Assembly (NCBI GenBank): GCA_030141605.1
Contig: JAQGDQ010000052.1
Span: 620,001 to 684,000 of the forward strand
Source: Tubiluchus corallicola
Taxonomy: Eukaryota > Priapulida > Priapulimorpha > Priapulimorphida > Tubiluchidae
Length of the DNA: 64,000 bases
Direction of reading: 5' to 3'
This document shows positions 45,901-49,199 of the stretch, piece after piece. Made by a program: the position numbers and the translations under genes. The notes beneath the pieces were generated by a model, which was given only the letters and a program-made list of their open reading frames with translations, made no database searches and was not told the DNA's origin. Each line of letters begins with the position of its first letter. The first letter of the stretch is position 1.

Positions 45901-48720
45901 TTAACCAAACACAGGCTAACATGCACCATTCAATTTGCCTTATTGTAACACTTTCATTTGATGTGCTATAAAATATTAAAATTTCACTTTTCACCTGTGA
46001 CTTCTTGGATAATGCGGGCATGACCCACAGCACTCACATCACTCACTGAAATCATTCTCAGTTGTCAGTAAAAAATTTTGTGTTTTGTATAAAGAACTTT
46101 TCTCCCAAATGGCATTATAAAAGAAAAACAGTTTCTAAAACCAGATTAGACATTTGGTCAGCAGAGTTGAAAGAAGCCATCTACATTAAAGTCAATGGTG
46201 ACAAAGTGTTAGGAAAACGGAAACTTTCTGTTAAGTGTTTCAGCAGAAACATTTTGACACTTATAATTGTCTCCATTGTAGCAACACAACTACGCAATAT
46301 AAGTTTGAGAAAGAACAATATATATTTTGCAAGAACAACTGACTAACAGGACAATATTAAAATTCTGTGAAAATAGCTTGTGTCTCCCCCAGCGAGACGT
46401 TAGTAACGAGTGCGGTGTATTGTGAGGGTGCTAGAATGGAGATGAGATAAATTTTTGTAGTCTGAATAGAAGATTGCATAAAGACGTGGTTAAAATGACT
46501 ATAATCATATTTGTTTTCAAATTTAAGAATAAGTAAAGCAGTTAAACTAATAAAGAATAAGTTATTTCTATCTTTAATAAACTGACCACGATATCATCAC
46601 AAGTGTGATGGCTTTGTAAAATTTAACCCAACACGGGAAGCAATATAGAATGCTTCTTAAGTTTATCTTAAGTTCTTAAGTTTTGACATGATTTTGCATA
46701 TCGTATCGTCCCTTGTAATTTATAATTAGTGGGCACTATTATAGGAATGCTAACTTTTGGTTAAATCTCAAGCAGGGTGATTTAATAATTCCAGCAAAAC
46801 AAACACAACATTGTTTTCCTGCACTTCATGTATGAAGAAGCAGTAGCATAGCTTAATTATCTGCACACAGTCCATCATATTTGGTTGTGCGAGAAATCCA
46901 ATTTGGTTTGCACCACATCTCCTGTCCTGTAGCACTCTTTTGTCCAGTTAAAAGGCACTACTTTTCTATTGGCTGCATTGGCGCAGAACAGTCACTGATG
47001 AACTGTTTAAAACAATTTACAGGGCCTAAAAATGGACGTATGCCTTTAACTGTTGTAGATGGCGAAATTTGGCTCATAGCTTTCATTTTTTCCTCATCAA
47101 CTTTAGCTGCAAATGGCGTTAAAATATGCTCTAAAATTGGGCTTTAAAAACACGCATTTTGCTCTACATTTTAGGTTAGAAAATAAGTGAATGAAAATTT
47201 ACTAAAGGTCTTGCGGGTGTTTTACCTGTACGTCGTGTCTACTTGTTTTGTTTTTCTAAATACCTATTCTGCGCTCGTAAGTTCTTGATCTTGCTTGACC
47301 TATTAATGCCATTACTCAAAAATCATGCATCTGTTCTCCTTGCAAATTATAAACGGGTGTTAGGTCTGCCATTTGTACTACTGCTAATTAGTACATGATT
47401 GTATAGTGCATTTAATTAGTGCATTGTGTACTAGTAACTGCAAGGAGTAATTCACCACTTTTTGAAAGTGTAATTCCAATACCTCTACAATTTTGCTGCA
47501 ATAATTTTAGTATTTTGAGCCAACAGTTCATCACTGGAAGTACATTTTGAAAGTAATTTACATGCACAATTTTTATGTATATGTACAATGGGACATGCAT
47601 CAAAACAAGCATAGAAAAATAGTAATAAATTTGAAAATTTTCCAGCAAAATAAAAAAATAGAATGTACTATAAATTAAATGTTAACCTGGTGTTGAGCCA
47701 AATTCAAGTTGGGGATGGAACCTATATCCTCCAAAGAAAGGCTTTGCAAATTTTCTATAGGCTCAAGTCCTATTATTTGCTGTGAGGTGGCAACATCTGG
47801 ATTTTCCTTTATAGCCTGCTCAGTAGTGCTATTTTCCTTAAGCTGTAATATAAAATCTAAGATAAATTTTTATTGTCAAAATCTGATAAATTTTCTTTTT
47901 AGCTTACAATACATTGAAGATGCCAAATTTTGAGATTCAAAAAAATTTAGTAAACCATTTTTATGTTATTGTTTGCTATATCTTGCAAAAGATAATCCAC
48001 TTTAATTTATAACCTTAGTTTAATGCGCATAACGCAGGACTTCTTTGTACGATATGAATGAACACGTCTTTTTTATGCGATAAGCTCATTGCCATTGGCA
48101 TTGTATTAAGAAAGGTAAAAAGACTACGTGATGCTTGTGAATGGGAAAATTGGCAGAAATATCTTATGCAAGCTTGAATGCATATATATCTTCCTCATAG
48201 AGAGAAATAGCTGGCCTGAAGAATTATACCCAGAAGCAGTTTTTCCAGCAAACCTCGACTTAATTTCTGTTGCAAGTCAGCTATTCTGCTTGCTCGTGGT
48301 TTCTTTTTTTTAACTAATTAAAGAGTGATGCTCTTGCTCCACAAAGTCTAACCAAACAGTCCTAAAATACTGCCATGACAAATAAGAGCAGTGGAACAAA
48401 AAATGACAAAATTGCATATTTAGGACATGCTTTTAATTTTTTAATTTACTTTGGCCTTAAAAAATGGTAAATACCAAAACAGTAGTTCTGCATGTTGTCT
48501 ACCTTTTGTAAAATTGTGGCTCCAAGCACTTGGTCTTGCGTTCTTGGTAGTTGATTCGGAATTTGTTCAGGATTCTGCAGAAGTGTTACCTGGTCTGTCT
48601 TCTCTTTTTTAAGAGCCGTTACAATATGTCCTACCATTTGACTGTAGGACAAATCAAATGAAAGGCTAGCATTTAAATATTCAGAGCTTTTCAAAAAGTG
48701 TAAAGAAGGCCTTAGTATCA
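620..48720 (-). CDS. Mesothelin/otoancorin/stereocilin-like membrane protein gene (whole locus)
   Basis: Exons run from high to low coordinates: 48.7k-48503, 47842-47687, 45081-44911, 31777-31662, 29795-29624, 27734-27541, 26139-26049, 25660-25438, 22573-22380, 16218-16057, 15330-15182, 13147-13008, 9803-9706, 7728-6858, and probably a last exon ending at 620. Every junction from the first to the fourteenth keeps the reading frame with GT/AG borders, which is strong evidence for one real gene. The predicted part is roughly 1,070 residues. It shows repeated short helical units of the type L..lP...l..l...q, as in mesothelin, otoancorin and stereocilin, extracellular proteins of epithelial surfaces and the inner ear. 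Then come an acidic block, a Thr/Ser-rich stalk, one membrane span and a short cytoplasmic tail. I infer a cell-surface adhesion or matrix-contact role. The signal peptide and first exons were not found. Introns are packed with transposons, the largest (44.9 to 31.8 kb) holding a nested Polinton. Confidence 0.72.
918..1755. other. Intron or intergenic stretch with a GC- and CpG-richer patch
   Basis: Mostly AT-rich, but about 1180-1340 is visibly richer in G, C and CpG than its surroundings. No exon or known repeat could be assigned to it. A decayed transposon end or a small regulatory element are both possible. Confidence 0.25.
1756..2115 (+). mobile_element. Solo Polinton/Maverick terminal repeat
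   Basis: Begins AGTAGTGTGGTATGTCTCTT and follows, with many substitutions, the first 350-400 bases of the complete Polinton at 34020 (shared blocks include CTCTTTTC.GGTGATTTAA, GATTTGGGGATTA-type runs, CCCGGGGGG, and CATAATTACC near the end). No matching opposite end and no Polinton gene lie nearby, so this is a lone terminal repeat or the stub of a larger deleted copy. The six bases before it (GGCATA, 1750-1755) are the expected target-duplication site, but no second copy was found. Confidence 0.72.
2116..4440. other. Intronic AT-rich stretch
   Basis: About 2.3 kb with no supported gene. It includes one piece shared with 18.82 kb (listed separately). The rest is low-complexity AT-rich DNA with short open frames that look random. 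Confidence 0.4.
2568..2665 (+). repeat. Dispersed repeat, copy 1
   Basis: Shares, in the same orientation, a diverged segment with 18821-18915: CAAAGTCA, then CGTATTT, an A-rich CAAAACAG/CAAGACAT block, TTTAAT.A, and CGTAAGCGTT.TGCAT near the end. Class unknown. Confidence 0.4.
4440..4695 (+). pseudogene. Retroelement zinc-knuckle (gag/pol-type) fragment
   Basis: A frame reading CDKCDRSAHKKDEKCPAKTV, then after a single-base frameshift CRKHGHWAIVCKKLR. This is a C..C/C...GH....C zinc-knuckle arrangement like that of Ty3/gypsy-type polyproteins. Stops and the shift make it non-functional. It is followed within about 10 bases by a LINE reverse transcriptase fragment, so two unrelated elements abut here or one is nested in the other. 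Confidence 0.5.
4700..6262 (+). pseudogene. Non-LTR retrotransposon reverse transcriptase relic
   Basis: Successive frames, broken by stops and shifts, carry RT landmarks in the right order: AARSIKNNKSPGIDEINAEL (4930), LQPKPGKK (5095), AAYQPGRNTKELAQ (5237), the motif with FMDMSKAFDSVRRKTLLHYL (5338), RMPQGDCLSPVLF (5500), the catalytic LQYADDTAWIA (5704), and KYLGSLL (5870). Past the RT, pieces near 6000-6180 read NSELWTIK, FQRRTTG, IKWPNKMSN and IGHVTRLPDDSPLKLAF, the usual C-terminal region of such ORF2 proteins. At least three frame breaks; dead copy. Host orientation is antisense to the surrounding gene. Confidence 0.82.
6858..7728 (-). CDS. Mesothelin-like gene, exon 14: last helical repeat, acidic block and Thr/Ser stalk
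   Basis: 871 nt between TGCAG and GTACTA. It opens with a family repeat (GFSPQQLSEFPSEVIRLL, then NDEQKMALSGNWSDP). A strongly acidic stretch of about 40 residues follows (Glu/Asp/Gly rich), then about 200 residues rich in Thr, Ser and Pro, finishing with imperfect short repeats built on TSDMT/SDTT (about 7050-6890). This looks like an O-glycosylated mucin-type stalk that lifts the folded domain from the membrane. The exon ends with one base of a codon (phase 1), so the next exon must supply two bases. Confidence 0.78.
7729..9705. other. Intron between exons 13 and 14 of the mesothelin-like gene
   Basis: AT-rich, no recognisable coding or repeat content found on either strand. Confidence 0.45.
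9706..9803 (-). CDS. Mesothelin-like gene, exon 13 seen
   Basis: 98 nt between GCTAG and GTAAGT. It reads ALTEEEASKLPVDALNELKP then TTAVVMSPETLR. The LT.eea..LP..al..L signature belongs to the same repeat family. Phase 1 in and 0 out, consistent with both neighbours. Confidence 0.8.
10300..10830 (+). repeat. Degenerate tandem repeat, about 200-bp unit
   Basis: The phrase CCAAAATGTGAAAATT.GGGC followed by AAACAG.TTTGT...CTCAACTCCT and ACAG.TTT..ACTAG occurs at about 10457 and 10693, with a weaker partner near 10310. The accompanying TGCATTAAGTATTTT segment is also repeated (10408 and 10570). Units are diverged, so the array is old. Confidence 0.55.
11018..12640 (+). repeat. Composite dispersed repeat, locally duplicated
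   Basis: Two parts. The first is a set of about 130-bp units centred on TTGTCTCACTGAGACATTTC and a CCCCTATTTTGCCCC/TAGTGGGGTC block (11200-11480 and again 12290-12460). The second is a roughly 500-bp tail (11630-12140) ending TTATTAAGCGTTAGG...GGAGAATGA. The start of the element, TAGTTGACAATGTTTCTGAC, occurs at about 11019 and again at 12139, giving a head-to-tail duplication with a period near 1.12 kb. The same composite occurs at 30.48-31.33 kb and, more diverged, at 45.27-46.05 kb. No coding capacity; class unknown. Confidence 0.6.
13008..13147 (-). CDS. Mesothelin-like gene, exon 12 seen
   Basis: 140 nt between TTTTAG and GTATGT, phase 2 in and 1 out. It carries KAIQLYGDVSEWTSSHVGQM; the YG..s.WT...v..lG motif is characteristic of otoancorin/stereocilin/mesothelin repeats. 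Confidence 0.82.
13148..15181. other. Intron between exons 11 and 12 of the mesothelin-like gene
   Basis: No gene seen. A SINE-like block lies at about 14640-14900. A piece at 13645-13670 (GAAAGAATGCCAGCCCTTTG) is shared with 11090 and shows that fragments of the composite repeat are scattered here. Confidence 0.4.
14640..14900 (+). mobile_element. Possible SINE-type repeat with tRNA-like head
   Basis: The segment GGTCCAGAATTTGAATCCTG at about 14697 resembles a pol III B box with its T-arm, but a convincing A box at the right distance is missing. The following 190 bases (CTGGTCGTGCACTGGGGAAG onward) are richer in GC and look like a SINE/LINE-tail body. No second copy is visible in the window, so this is tentative. 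Confidence 0.3.
15182..15330 (-). CDS. Mesothelin-like gene, exon 11 seen
   Basis: 149 nt between TTACAG and GTATAT, phase 0 in and 2 out. It contains EMTSEFLRMIGHLVCGIDPE followed by DIRNLVSPAVY. The LG/IGHLVCG...E.I..L segment resembles the conserved mesothelin-superfamily unit. Confidence 0.8.
15410..15945 (+). pseudogene. mariner/Tc1-like transposase tail, copy 1
   Basis: A plus-strand frame at about 15689-15891 reads STWNSLKEKVYDSCTEP, NAEELKAKPVER, then, past stops, KKYLHVVCSENGGHIEHFL. This is the C-terminal end of IS630/Tc1-mariner transposases (VW..lk..VY, the AI/IVE.W..IP helix, and the NGGHIEH terminus). Three in-frame stops. The same sequence is present at 28.6-29.15 kb. Confidence 0.65.
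16057..16218 (-). CDS. Mesothelin-like gene, exon 10 seen
   Basis: 162 nt, 54 codons, between TTACAG and GTAAGT, phase 0 both sides. It begins SNGGTVSNMTAALLKSANNL (NMT is a sequon) and continues LPFLNDSQVVTLLGDLSEL, again the L..LP...l.dsqv..Ll repeat style. Confidence 0.8.
16833..17460 (+). pseudogene. BEL/Pao-type gag relic
   Basis: Frames broken by shifts read EPGVFKYDPMAYCKWRVAFD then DALVADQPIPQSH; after a shift, QYLGGSAKKTVEGLLLLGGE and YRQARRLLDDMFGDPA; then LNQCAAAMQTTIDLEILNDY with ENRKLCSKL and KHWARY. This order (F.gdP..Y..W...F, then the A...L...FGdP core, then a region like L..l...W) is the standard capsid-region layout of BEL/Pao retrotransposons. It lies in an intron of the mesothelin-like gene on the opposite strand. 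Confidence 0.72.
17461..18420 (+). other. Degenerate continuation, possibly of the BEL relic
   Basis: A short open frame (17690-17914) and a later fragment reading YLDSGAIFH at about 18150, which could be a decayed aspartic-protease site. No confident assignment. Confidence 0.3.
18821..18915 (+). repeat. Dispersed repeat, copy 2
   Basis: Partner of 2568-2665, same orientation, including ACGTAAGCGTTATGCATCTT. It sits just before the LINE tail that starts near 18970, so it may mark the edge of that insertion or simply be older background. Confidence 0.35.
18970..19850 (+). pseudogene. 5'-truncated non-LTR retrotransposon (ORF2 C-terminus and 3' UTR)
   Basis: A 155-residue frame (18988-19455) contains LCDLLPRSTSERTDYYNLRH, SSCIKLWFQLNAKIRNSASL and a C-terminal CSNCKLRIENRTHYLFYC. 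The last is the cysteine/histidine knuckle that ends ORF2 of CR1/jockey-type LINEs. Coding similarity continues in another frame to about 19620. An AT-rich 3' UTR ends in TTAATAAAATACG...TTTTTTTAAAAA. Classic 5'-truncated insertion; the RT core is absent. Confidence 0.75.
19851..22270. other. Intronic stretch without recognised genes
   Basis: About 2.4 kb. A minus-strand frame near 21660-21530 (SGGELYKLSQWDLWSLMHF) may be a scrap of a transposon protein but I could not place it. Remaining sequence is AT-rich. Confidence 0.3.
22380..22573 (-). CDS. Mesothelin-like gene, exon 9 seen
   Basis: 194 nt between TATAG and GTTCGT, phase 1 in and 0 out. It reads EDVDETLQHNLTCLDIQDN early (with an N-glycosylation sequon, NLT) and ends KVTILWEAVIK. 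Confidence 0.78.
23350..23960 (+). pseudogene. LINE reverse transcriptase fragment
   Basis: Reads YFADVLGYRDDLTVLVPSV (a duplicated or damaged catalytic YADD region), then KYLQKMLEICENYGLEYN. After shifts HLGHIISENLSREADLMAKK follows, in the order expected for the palm and thumb of a non-LTR RT (YADD, then L..L...C..yg.e......K, then YLG..I). Heavily broken and short. Confidence 0.62.
23961..25437. other. Intron sequence, no features recognised
   Basis: AT-rich, with no frame or repeat that I can assign. Confidence 0.4.
25438..25660 (-). CDS. Mesothelin-like gene, exon 8 seen
   Basis: 223 nt between TATAG and GTAAGC, phase 0 in and 1 out. It begins ESIFPLKREFVKCFEWKG and includes TNVDTMVAILGLNLVDYML, a hydrophobic helix typical of the family. 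Cysteines here may form disulphides in an extracellular protein (inference). Confidence 0.8.
26049..26139 (-). CDS. Mesothelin-like gene, exon 7 seen
   Basis: 91 nt between TTTCAG and GTAAGT. The first base completes a Gly codon, then ELSTWDEITLMKVRCLLFVF and DRSQLNQIPK follow. Phases agree with both neighbours. Confidence 0.8.
26784..27313 (-). mobile_element. 5S rRNA-headed SINE (SINE3-like)
   Basis: Minus strand, 5' to 3': a 120-nt 5S rRNA-like head (27313-27194), a GC-rich body (27193 to about 26900), and a tail ending CATTGTCTTCCGAGACAGAA then GGATGCCAACAACAAA. The tail has the look of LINE-type 3' ends with a short A/C-rich terminus. This head-body-tail plan is that of SINE3 elements, which use the internal 5S promoter for RNA polymerase III and borrow a LINE tail for retrotransposition. 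AAGTATT occurs close to both ends but not precisely at them, so a target duplication is not proven. Alternative: a dispersed 5S gene copy next to an unrelated repeat. Confidence 0.62.
27194..27313 (-). rRNA. 5S rRNA-like sequence (SINE head or 5S pseudogene)
   Basis: Exactly 120 nt matching animal 5S rRNA along its whole length: CTATGGCCATATCACGTTAA at the 5' end, CCGAAGTTAAGCAACATAGA (A box), GGTTAGTACTTGGATGGGTG (intermediate element and C box region), and CAGGTGCTGTAGGCTT at the 3' end. Internal control elements look intact. No T-run terminator follows directly, which fits read-through into the SINE body better than a free-standing gene. Confidence 0.85.
27541..27734 (-). CDS. Mesothelin-like gene, exon 6 seen
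   Basis: 194 nt between TATAG and GTACG, phase 0 in and 2 out. It reads ITAEQFDALGQLSALLPYP then VKSLTKEQVAENVEKFE. The pattern T.EQF..LG.L..LLP is very close to the repeat units of otoancorin and stereocilin and is the clearest family signature here. Confidence 0.82.
28575..29150 (+). pseudogene. mariner/Tc1-like transposase tail, copy 2
   Basis: The frame at about 28959-29093 reads DAKELKAKIVECYGQIPRKE then VRSCVGCWKKRLHVICIENG with a stop where copy 1 (15.4 kb) continues GHIEH. Non-coding flanks match copy 1 as well (ACATGCCAACAAAACAATAA and others), so both derive from one element family in the same orientation. About 100 bases are inserted before the DAKELK segment. Confidence 0.65.
29624..29795 (-). 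CDS. Mesothelin-like gene, exon 5 seen
   Basis: 172 nt between TTTTAG and GTGAGT. The first base completes the Trp codon of the preceding exon; then MARPFADDAVNPLHSLSEEN follows, ending LSNVLDCW in phase 0. The Met near its start is internal because the upstream exon joins in frame. Confidence 0.76.
30480..31335 (+). repeat. Composite dispersed repeat, second copy
   Basis: Three tandem sub-units of about 130 bp (starting near 30490, 30617, 30747), each with a CCCCTATTT-GGCCCC/AATGGGGT-type core and an ATTTGATAT.CTACA end. The same 500-bp tail as at 11.63-12.14 kb follows (CAGAGAGTGTACCCT, TTTGCATTTTG, CAGGGCTACTCACC, GAGTTATTAAGTGTTAAAGT). Ends GGAGAATAAGTAAATAAAAA. Confidence 0.6.
31662..31777 (-). 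CDS. Mesothelin-like gene, exon 4 seen
   Basis: 116 nt between TTTTAG and GTAAGT. It begins RNCLASKMTDFIDEAATI and ends on a split TGG codon shared with the next exon (phase 2). Acceptor phase 0 matches the preceding exon across the large intron. Confidence 0.73.
33455..34019 (+). pseudogene. pogo/Tigger transposase, 5' part (interrupted)
   Basis: From the ATG at 33455: a CENP-B/psq-type helix-turn-helix start (ETKLDIVSRFDAGERAEDV) with an early stop. After losses, KKAWITGKIFSEWLTEH, the DDE-domain LLLVDNATNKF and VFLLLNTAALKQMM. The frame is cut at the Polinton target site (ATGATG, two Met codons). The first catalytic Asp region is missing, so an internal deletion happened as well. Confidence 0.75.
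34014..34019. repeat. Polinton target-site duplication, left copy
   Basis: ATGATG, identical to 42640-42645 on the far side; six bases as expected for Polinton integrase. Confidence 0.88.
34020..34250 (+). repeat. Polinton left terminal inverted repeat
   Basis: Matches the complement of 42410-42639: shared AGTAGTGTGTAATGTC, CGGGTGATTTAATT, CCTTTAATTG, CAATTATG, GGGGATTAAATTGG and CTACCGATTCTGCTGGAG. Similarity fades after about 230 bases. The relative at 1756 also aligns here and further, to about 34380. Confidence 0.85.
34251..35015. other. Polinton sub-terminal non-coding region
   Basis: Continuation of the terminal-repeat-like sequence to about 34460, then AT-rich DNA with repeated TTTACACAAAT and ATTTATCTAGATTTTTT phrases (34586-34830). 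No frame recognised. Confidence 0.4.
35016..36560 (+). pseudogene. Polinton DNA polymerase B: N- and C-terminal ends only
   Basis: Frames at 35016-35408, 35434-35697 and 35645-36082 together cover the region that precedes the exonuclease domain in Polinton polymerases: QLPRDLVDKRVLLNI, KYAILGSL, then HYLTISDLNRLLNKSGQKRH and a CERC zinc-finger start. Within about 100 bases the sequence jumps to the polymerase C-terminus: KGVDRQAITHEITHEDFLRA (36169) and, one frame over, DKRCWLSKNFSLPYGHLL (36327). The 3'-5' exonuclease and the palm with its catalytic aspartates, several hundred residues, are absent. The locus therefore cannot make a polymerase. The acidic end (Asp/Glu-rich, 36480-36558) has no clear counterpart. 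Confidence 0.75.
36960..37190 (+). repeat. Minisatellite, 34-35-bp unit
   Basis: Unit CACCTCTCCAGGATGTAATT-TCTCGCAAATTTCC: three adjacent copies at 37083-37188 and one isolated copy at about 36968. Shorter CACCCTCCAGGATC pieces occur at 36765 and 36870. The alternation suggests growth by slippage from one seed inside the Polinton. Confidence 0.65.
38112..38400 (+). repeat. 129-bp tandem repeat with GGCGCT motifs
   Basis: About two and a quarter copies of a unit containing AATTTGTTTT, ATAAATCATTTTCTC, GTAGATGGCGCT, ACAGC.TGTTAGTAGA and CTTTTGCTCCCA. The AGRTGGCGCT core occurs three times: 38119, 38200 and 38329. The second and third are 129 bp apart. Confidence 0.65.
39011..39463 (-). pseudogene. 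Polinton capsid-type protein, C-terminal part
   Basis: The frame contains GQQTLYIYLDCIGHFPVGYT, SVPLLRAVTIEPEHGD and VNKSEIKSLEVYVCDDTG. The pattern LY.Y.DI....VGd...PLLR.V....G then a final I.VyI.DDTG is widespread in Polinton genes encoding a virion protein; I think it is the minor (penton-like) jelly-roll protein rather than the major capsid protein, but I cannot be sure. The N-terminal part is missing or merged with the end of the integrase reading frame (overlap at about 39360-39463), which points to a deletion at the junction. Confidence 0.65.
39400..40213 (-). pseudogene. Polinton retroviral-type integrase
   Basis: Residues QWQADLVIMDTLSNYNDSYK followed by LTVVDCFSRYAWA, then TLKLHTDKGREFQNRHVQ and VALVEHFNGTLKSR supply the D, D and E of the DDE core in order, with ordinary spacing. 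After a frameshift near 39620 the C-terminal SH3/chromo-like region continues (LVHLSKVKGRFKKSYFPNWT then EELFTVSAVSEGG). This enzyme inserts Polintons into the genome and makes the 6-bp target duplication seen here. The region before 40213 (zinc-binding N-terminus) is not clearly readable. Broken at least once. Confidence 0.88.
40520..40969 (-). pseudogene. Conserved Polinton protein of unknown function
   Basis: Begins MYSQMFLLPLAEYNRLKHAR; later pieces read VRGLPPDVKNKMRSEMRR and, in another frame, IIEALPAKYKSRGQKILSFL then DEMGRFVHEGRAVSGTHLVD and PPRGWSDF. I recognise this layout (a short helical N-part, LP.dvK.k, then a LP...k.ka..lL...l....W...G......G..i.gs...DLi module) from ORFs upstream of integrase in metazoan Polintons, but no function is known to me. 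Two or more breaks. Confidence 0.5.
40921..41190 (-). pseudogene. Small basic/hydrophobic Polinton protein
   Basis: After a frameshift from KPKQVKALRDHRK, the frame reads ARAGSTLKARRRALMQKGGI then FPIIPLLAGIFGATSVAASV. A basic first half, a QKGG turn and a hydrophobic segment recur in small Polinton ORFs and may resemble minor virion proteins; this is a resemblance only. Confidence 0.42.
41393..42010 (-). pseudogene. Polinton genome-packaging ATPase (FtsK/HerA type)
   Basis: The frame 41839-41393 contains MTELATSKRLTDWFTKLVHH, CFVVFITQNPFQQRKESRTC, THYLVLFKNRRDKMQVEVLG, RQMYPGKSKSFVDAFERATA and MLFDLCQETNDGTRMRSNIF, all standard landmarks of the Polinton ATP gene, including the sensor-like ITQN and the R.R..IFP end. 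Upstream, in another frame (about 41974-41948), the nucleotide-binding loop is present but has lost its glycines (VARPSRARKTTFVKN). Loss of these residues and the frameshift near 41870 make it inactive. The enzyme family pumps DNA into capsids, the main argument that Polintons can form virions. Confidence 0.85.
42410..42639 (-). repeat. Polinton right terminal inverted repeat
   Basis: Inverted partner of 34020-34250; outermost bases CATTACACACTACT. Contains one small insertion of T-rich sequence compared with the left copy. Confidence 0.85.
42640..42645. repeat. Polinton target-site duplication, right copy
   Basis: ATGATG directly after the right terminal repeat; it also forms two in-frame Met codons of the interrupted transposase. 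Confidence 0.88.
42640..42813 (+). pseudogene. pogo/Tigger transposase, 3' part (interrupted)
   Basis: Starting with the second copy of the ATGATG target duplication the frame reads DEGVVAAFKVCSLCRTFDQL then ETDGEEKPTIRKYWHAYNTL and stops at 42811-42813. In pogo/Tigger transposases the motif at the end of the 5' piece is directly followed by DqGVIa.FK.yyLR, so the two halves belong together. The Asp here would be the third catalytic Asp. Confidence 0.8.
43216..44910. other. Intron remainder after the Tigger end
   Basis: No gene seen. 43290-43430 and 43600-43660 carry diverged pieces rich in TCGAATCGA-type phrases; a similar phrase occurs at 62285-62325. No class assigned. Confidence 0.35.
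44911..45081 (-). CDS. Mesothelin-like gene, exon 3 seen
   Basis: 171 nt, 57 codons, between TTGCAG and GTAATA, phase 0 on both sides. It begins NTYFLRQVGVWDKVSIGK and continues with a helix-turn-helix unit (SGITCEFIKKMP) like those of otoancorin/stereocilin. Its donor opens the 13.1-kb intron that carries the Polinton-in-Tigger nest. Confidence 0.75.
45270..46050 (+). repeat. Composite dispersed repeat, third diverged copy
   Basis: Contains TTCAATTTGTCTCATGGAA, CACACTATTCAGTTTGGTTC, AGTGAAGTCAATGATCAATC and CATTCAATTTGCCTTATTG, matching the 130-bp sub-units of the copies at 11.2 and 30.5 kb with lower similarity. The 500-bp tail is mostly unrecognisable. Confidence 0.4.
46051..47686. other. 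Intron, nothing recognised
   Basis: AT-rich; short open frames here have no recognisable similarity and no splice context. Confidence 0.4.
47687..47842 (-). CDS. Mesothelin-like gene, exon 2 seen
   Basis: 156 nt, exactly 52 codons, between TTACAG and GTTAAC. It starts LKENSTTEQAIKENP and contains LSLEDIGSIPNLNLAQHQ. Phase 0 on both sides. The leucine spacing around an Ile-Pro turn suits the helical repeats of the family. Confidence 0.72.
48503..48720 (-). CDS. Mesothelin-like gene, most upstream exon seen
   Basis: Open frame ending LGATILQK at a GTAGAC donor (exon edge 48503), phase 0, which joins cleanly to the next exon. The upstream edge is uncertain: the frame is open to about 48736, and an acceptor may lie at the CTAAG near 48704. 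The content is polar with many Gln, Asn and Lys residues. The true 5' exons and signal peptide are not identified; a BEL/Pao relic starts about 0.5 kb further upstream. Confidence 0.6.
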
Positions 48721-49199
48721 TTTTACAGCAGACACATTAGCTTGTTATGCACACTACCCACATGCACGCACATACACACGCAAAATATTGGTACAATGTT
48801 GTGTCCTGCTTAGACACACCCTACATATTCTAAGGCAAATCAAACCAAAAGCAATAATTTTCCTGTACGTTCCAGAAAAATTACACCTGCAACTACAAAA
48901 TTTAGGACACAATTTTGTTTTTAATGTTTTATTTGAAAACATCTCTCTTACGTTTGAAGTATGATCATTTTGTGTATAGCGAAAAATAAATTCCTCTTTA
49001 ACCTTACTTCATCATTACATTACTCTCTCAGCTGATATTGTTTTTATTTAGTTAAAATAATGATTCTCTATTCAAACCTATGCAGATGCACAGTCCAAAA
49101 TCATACAGTACTCTTCAGTTAACACTAAGTCTGCATTACTGTGAGACTGAATAAGTGGATTTAGTAACCTTTTGAAATTATAAATGTAAGAGTAACACT

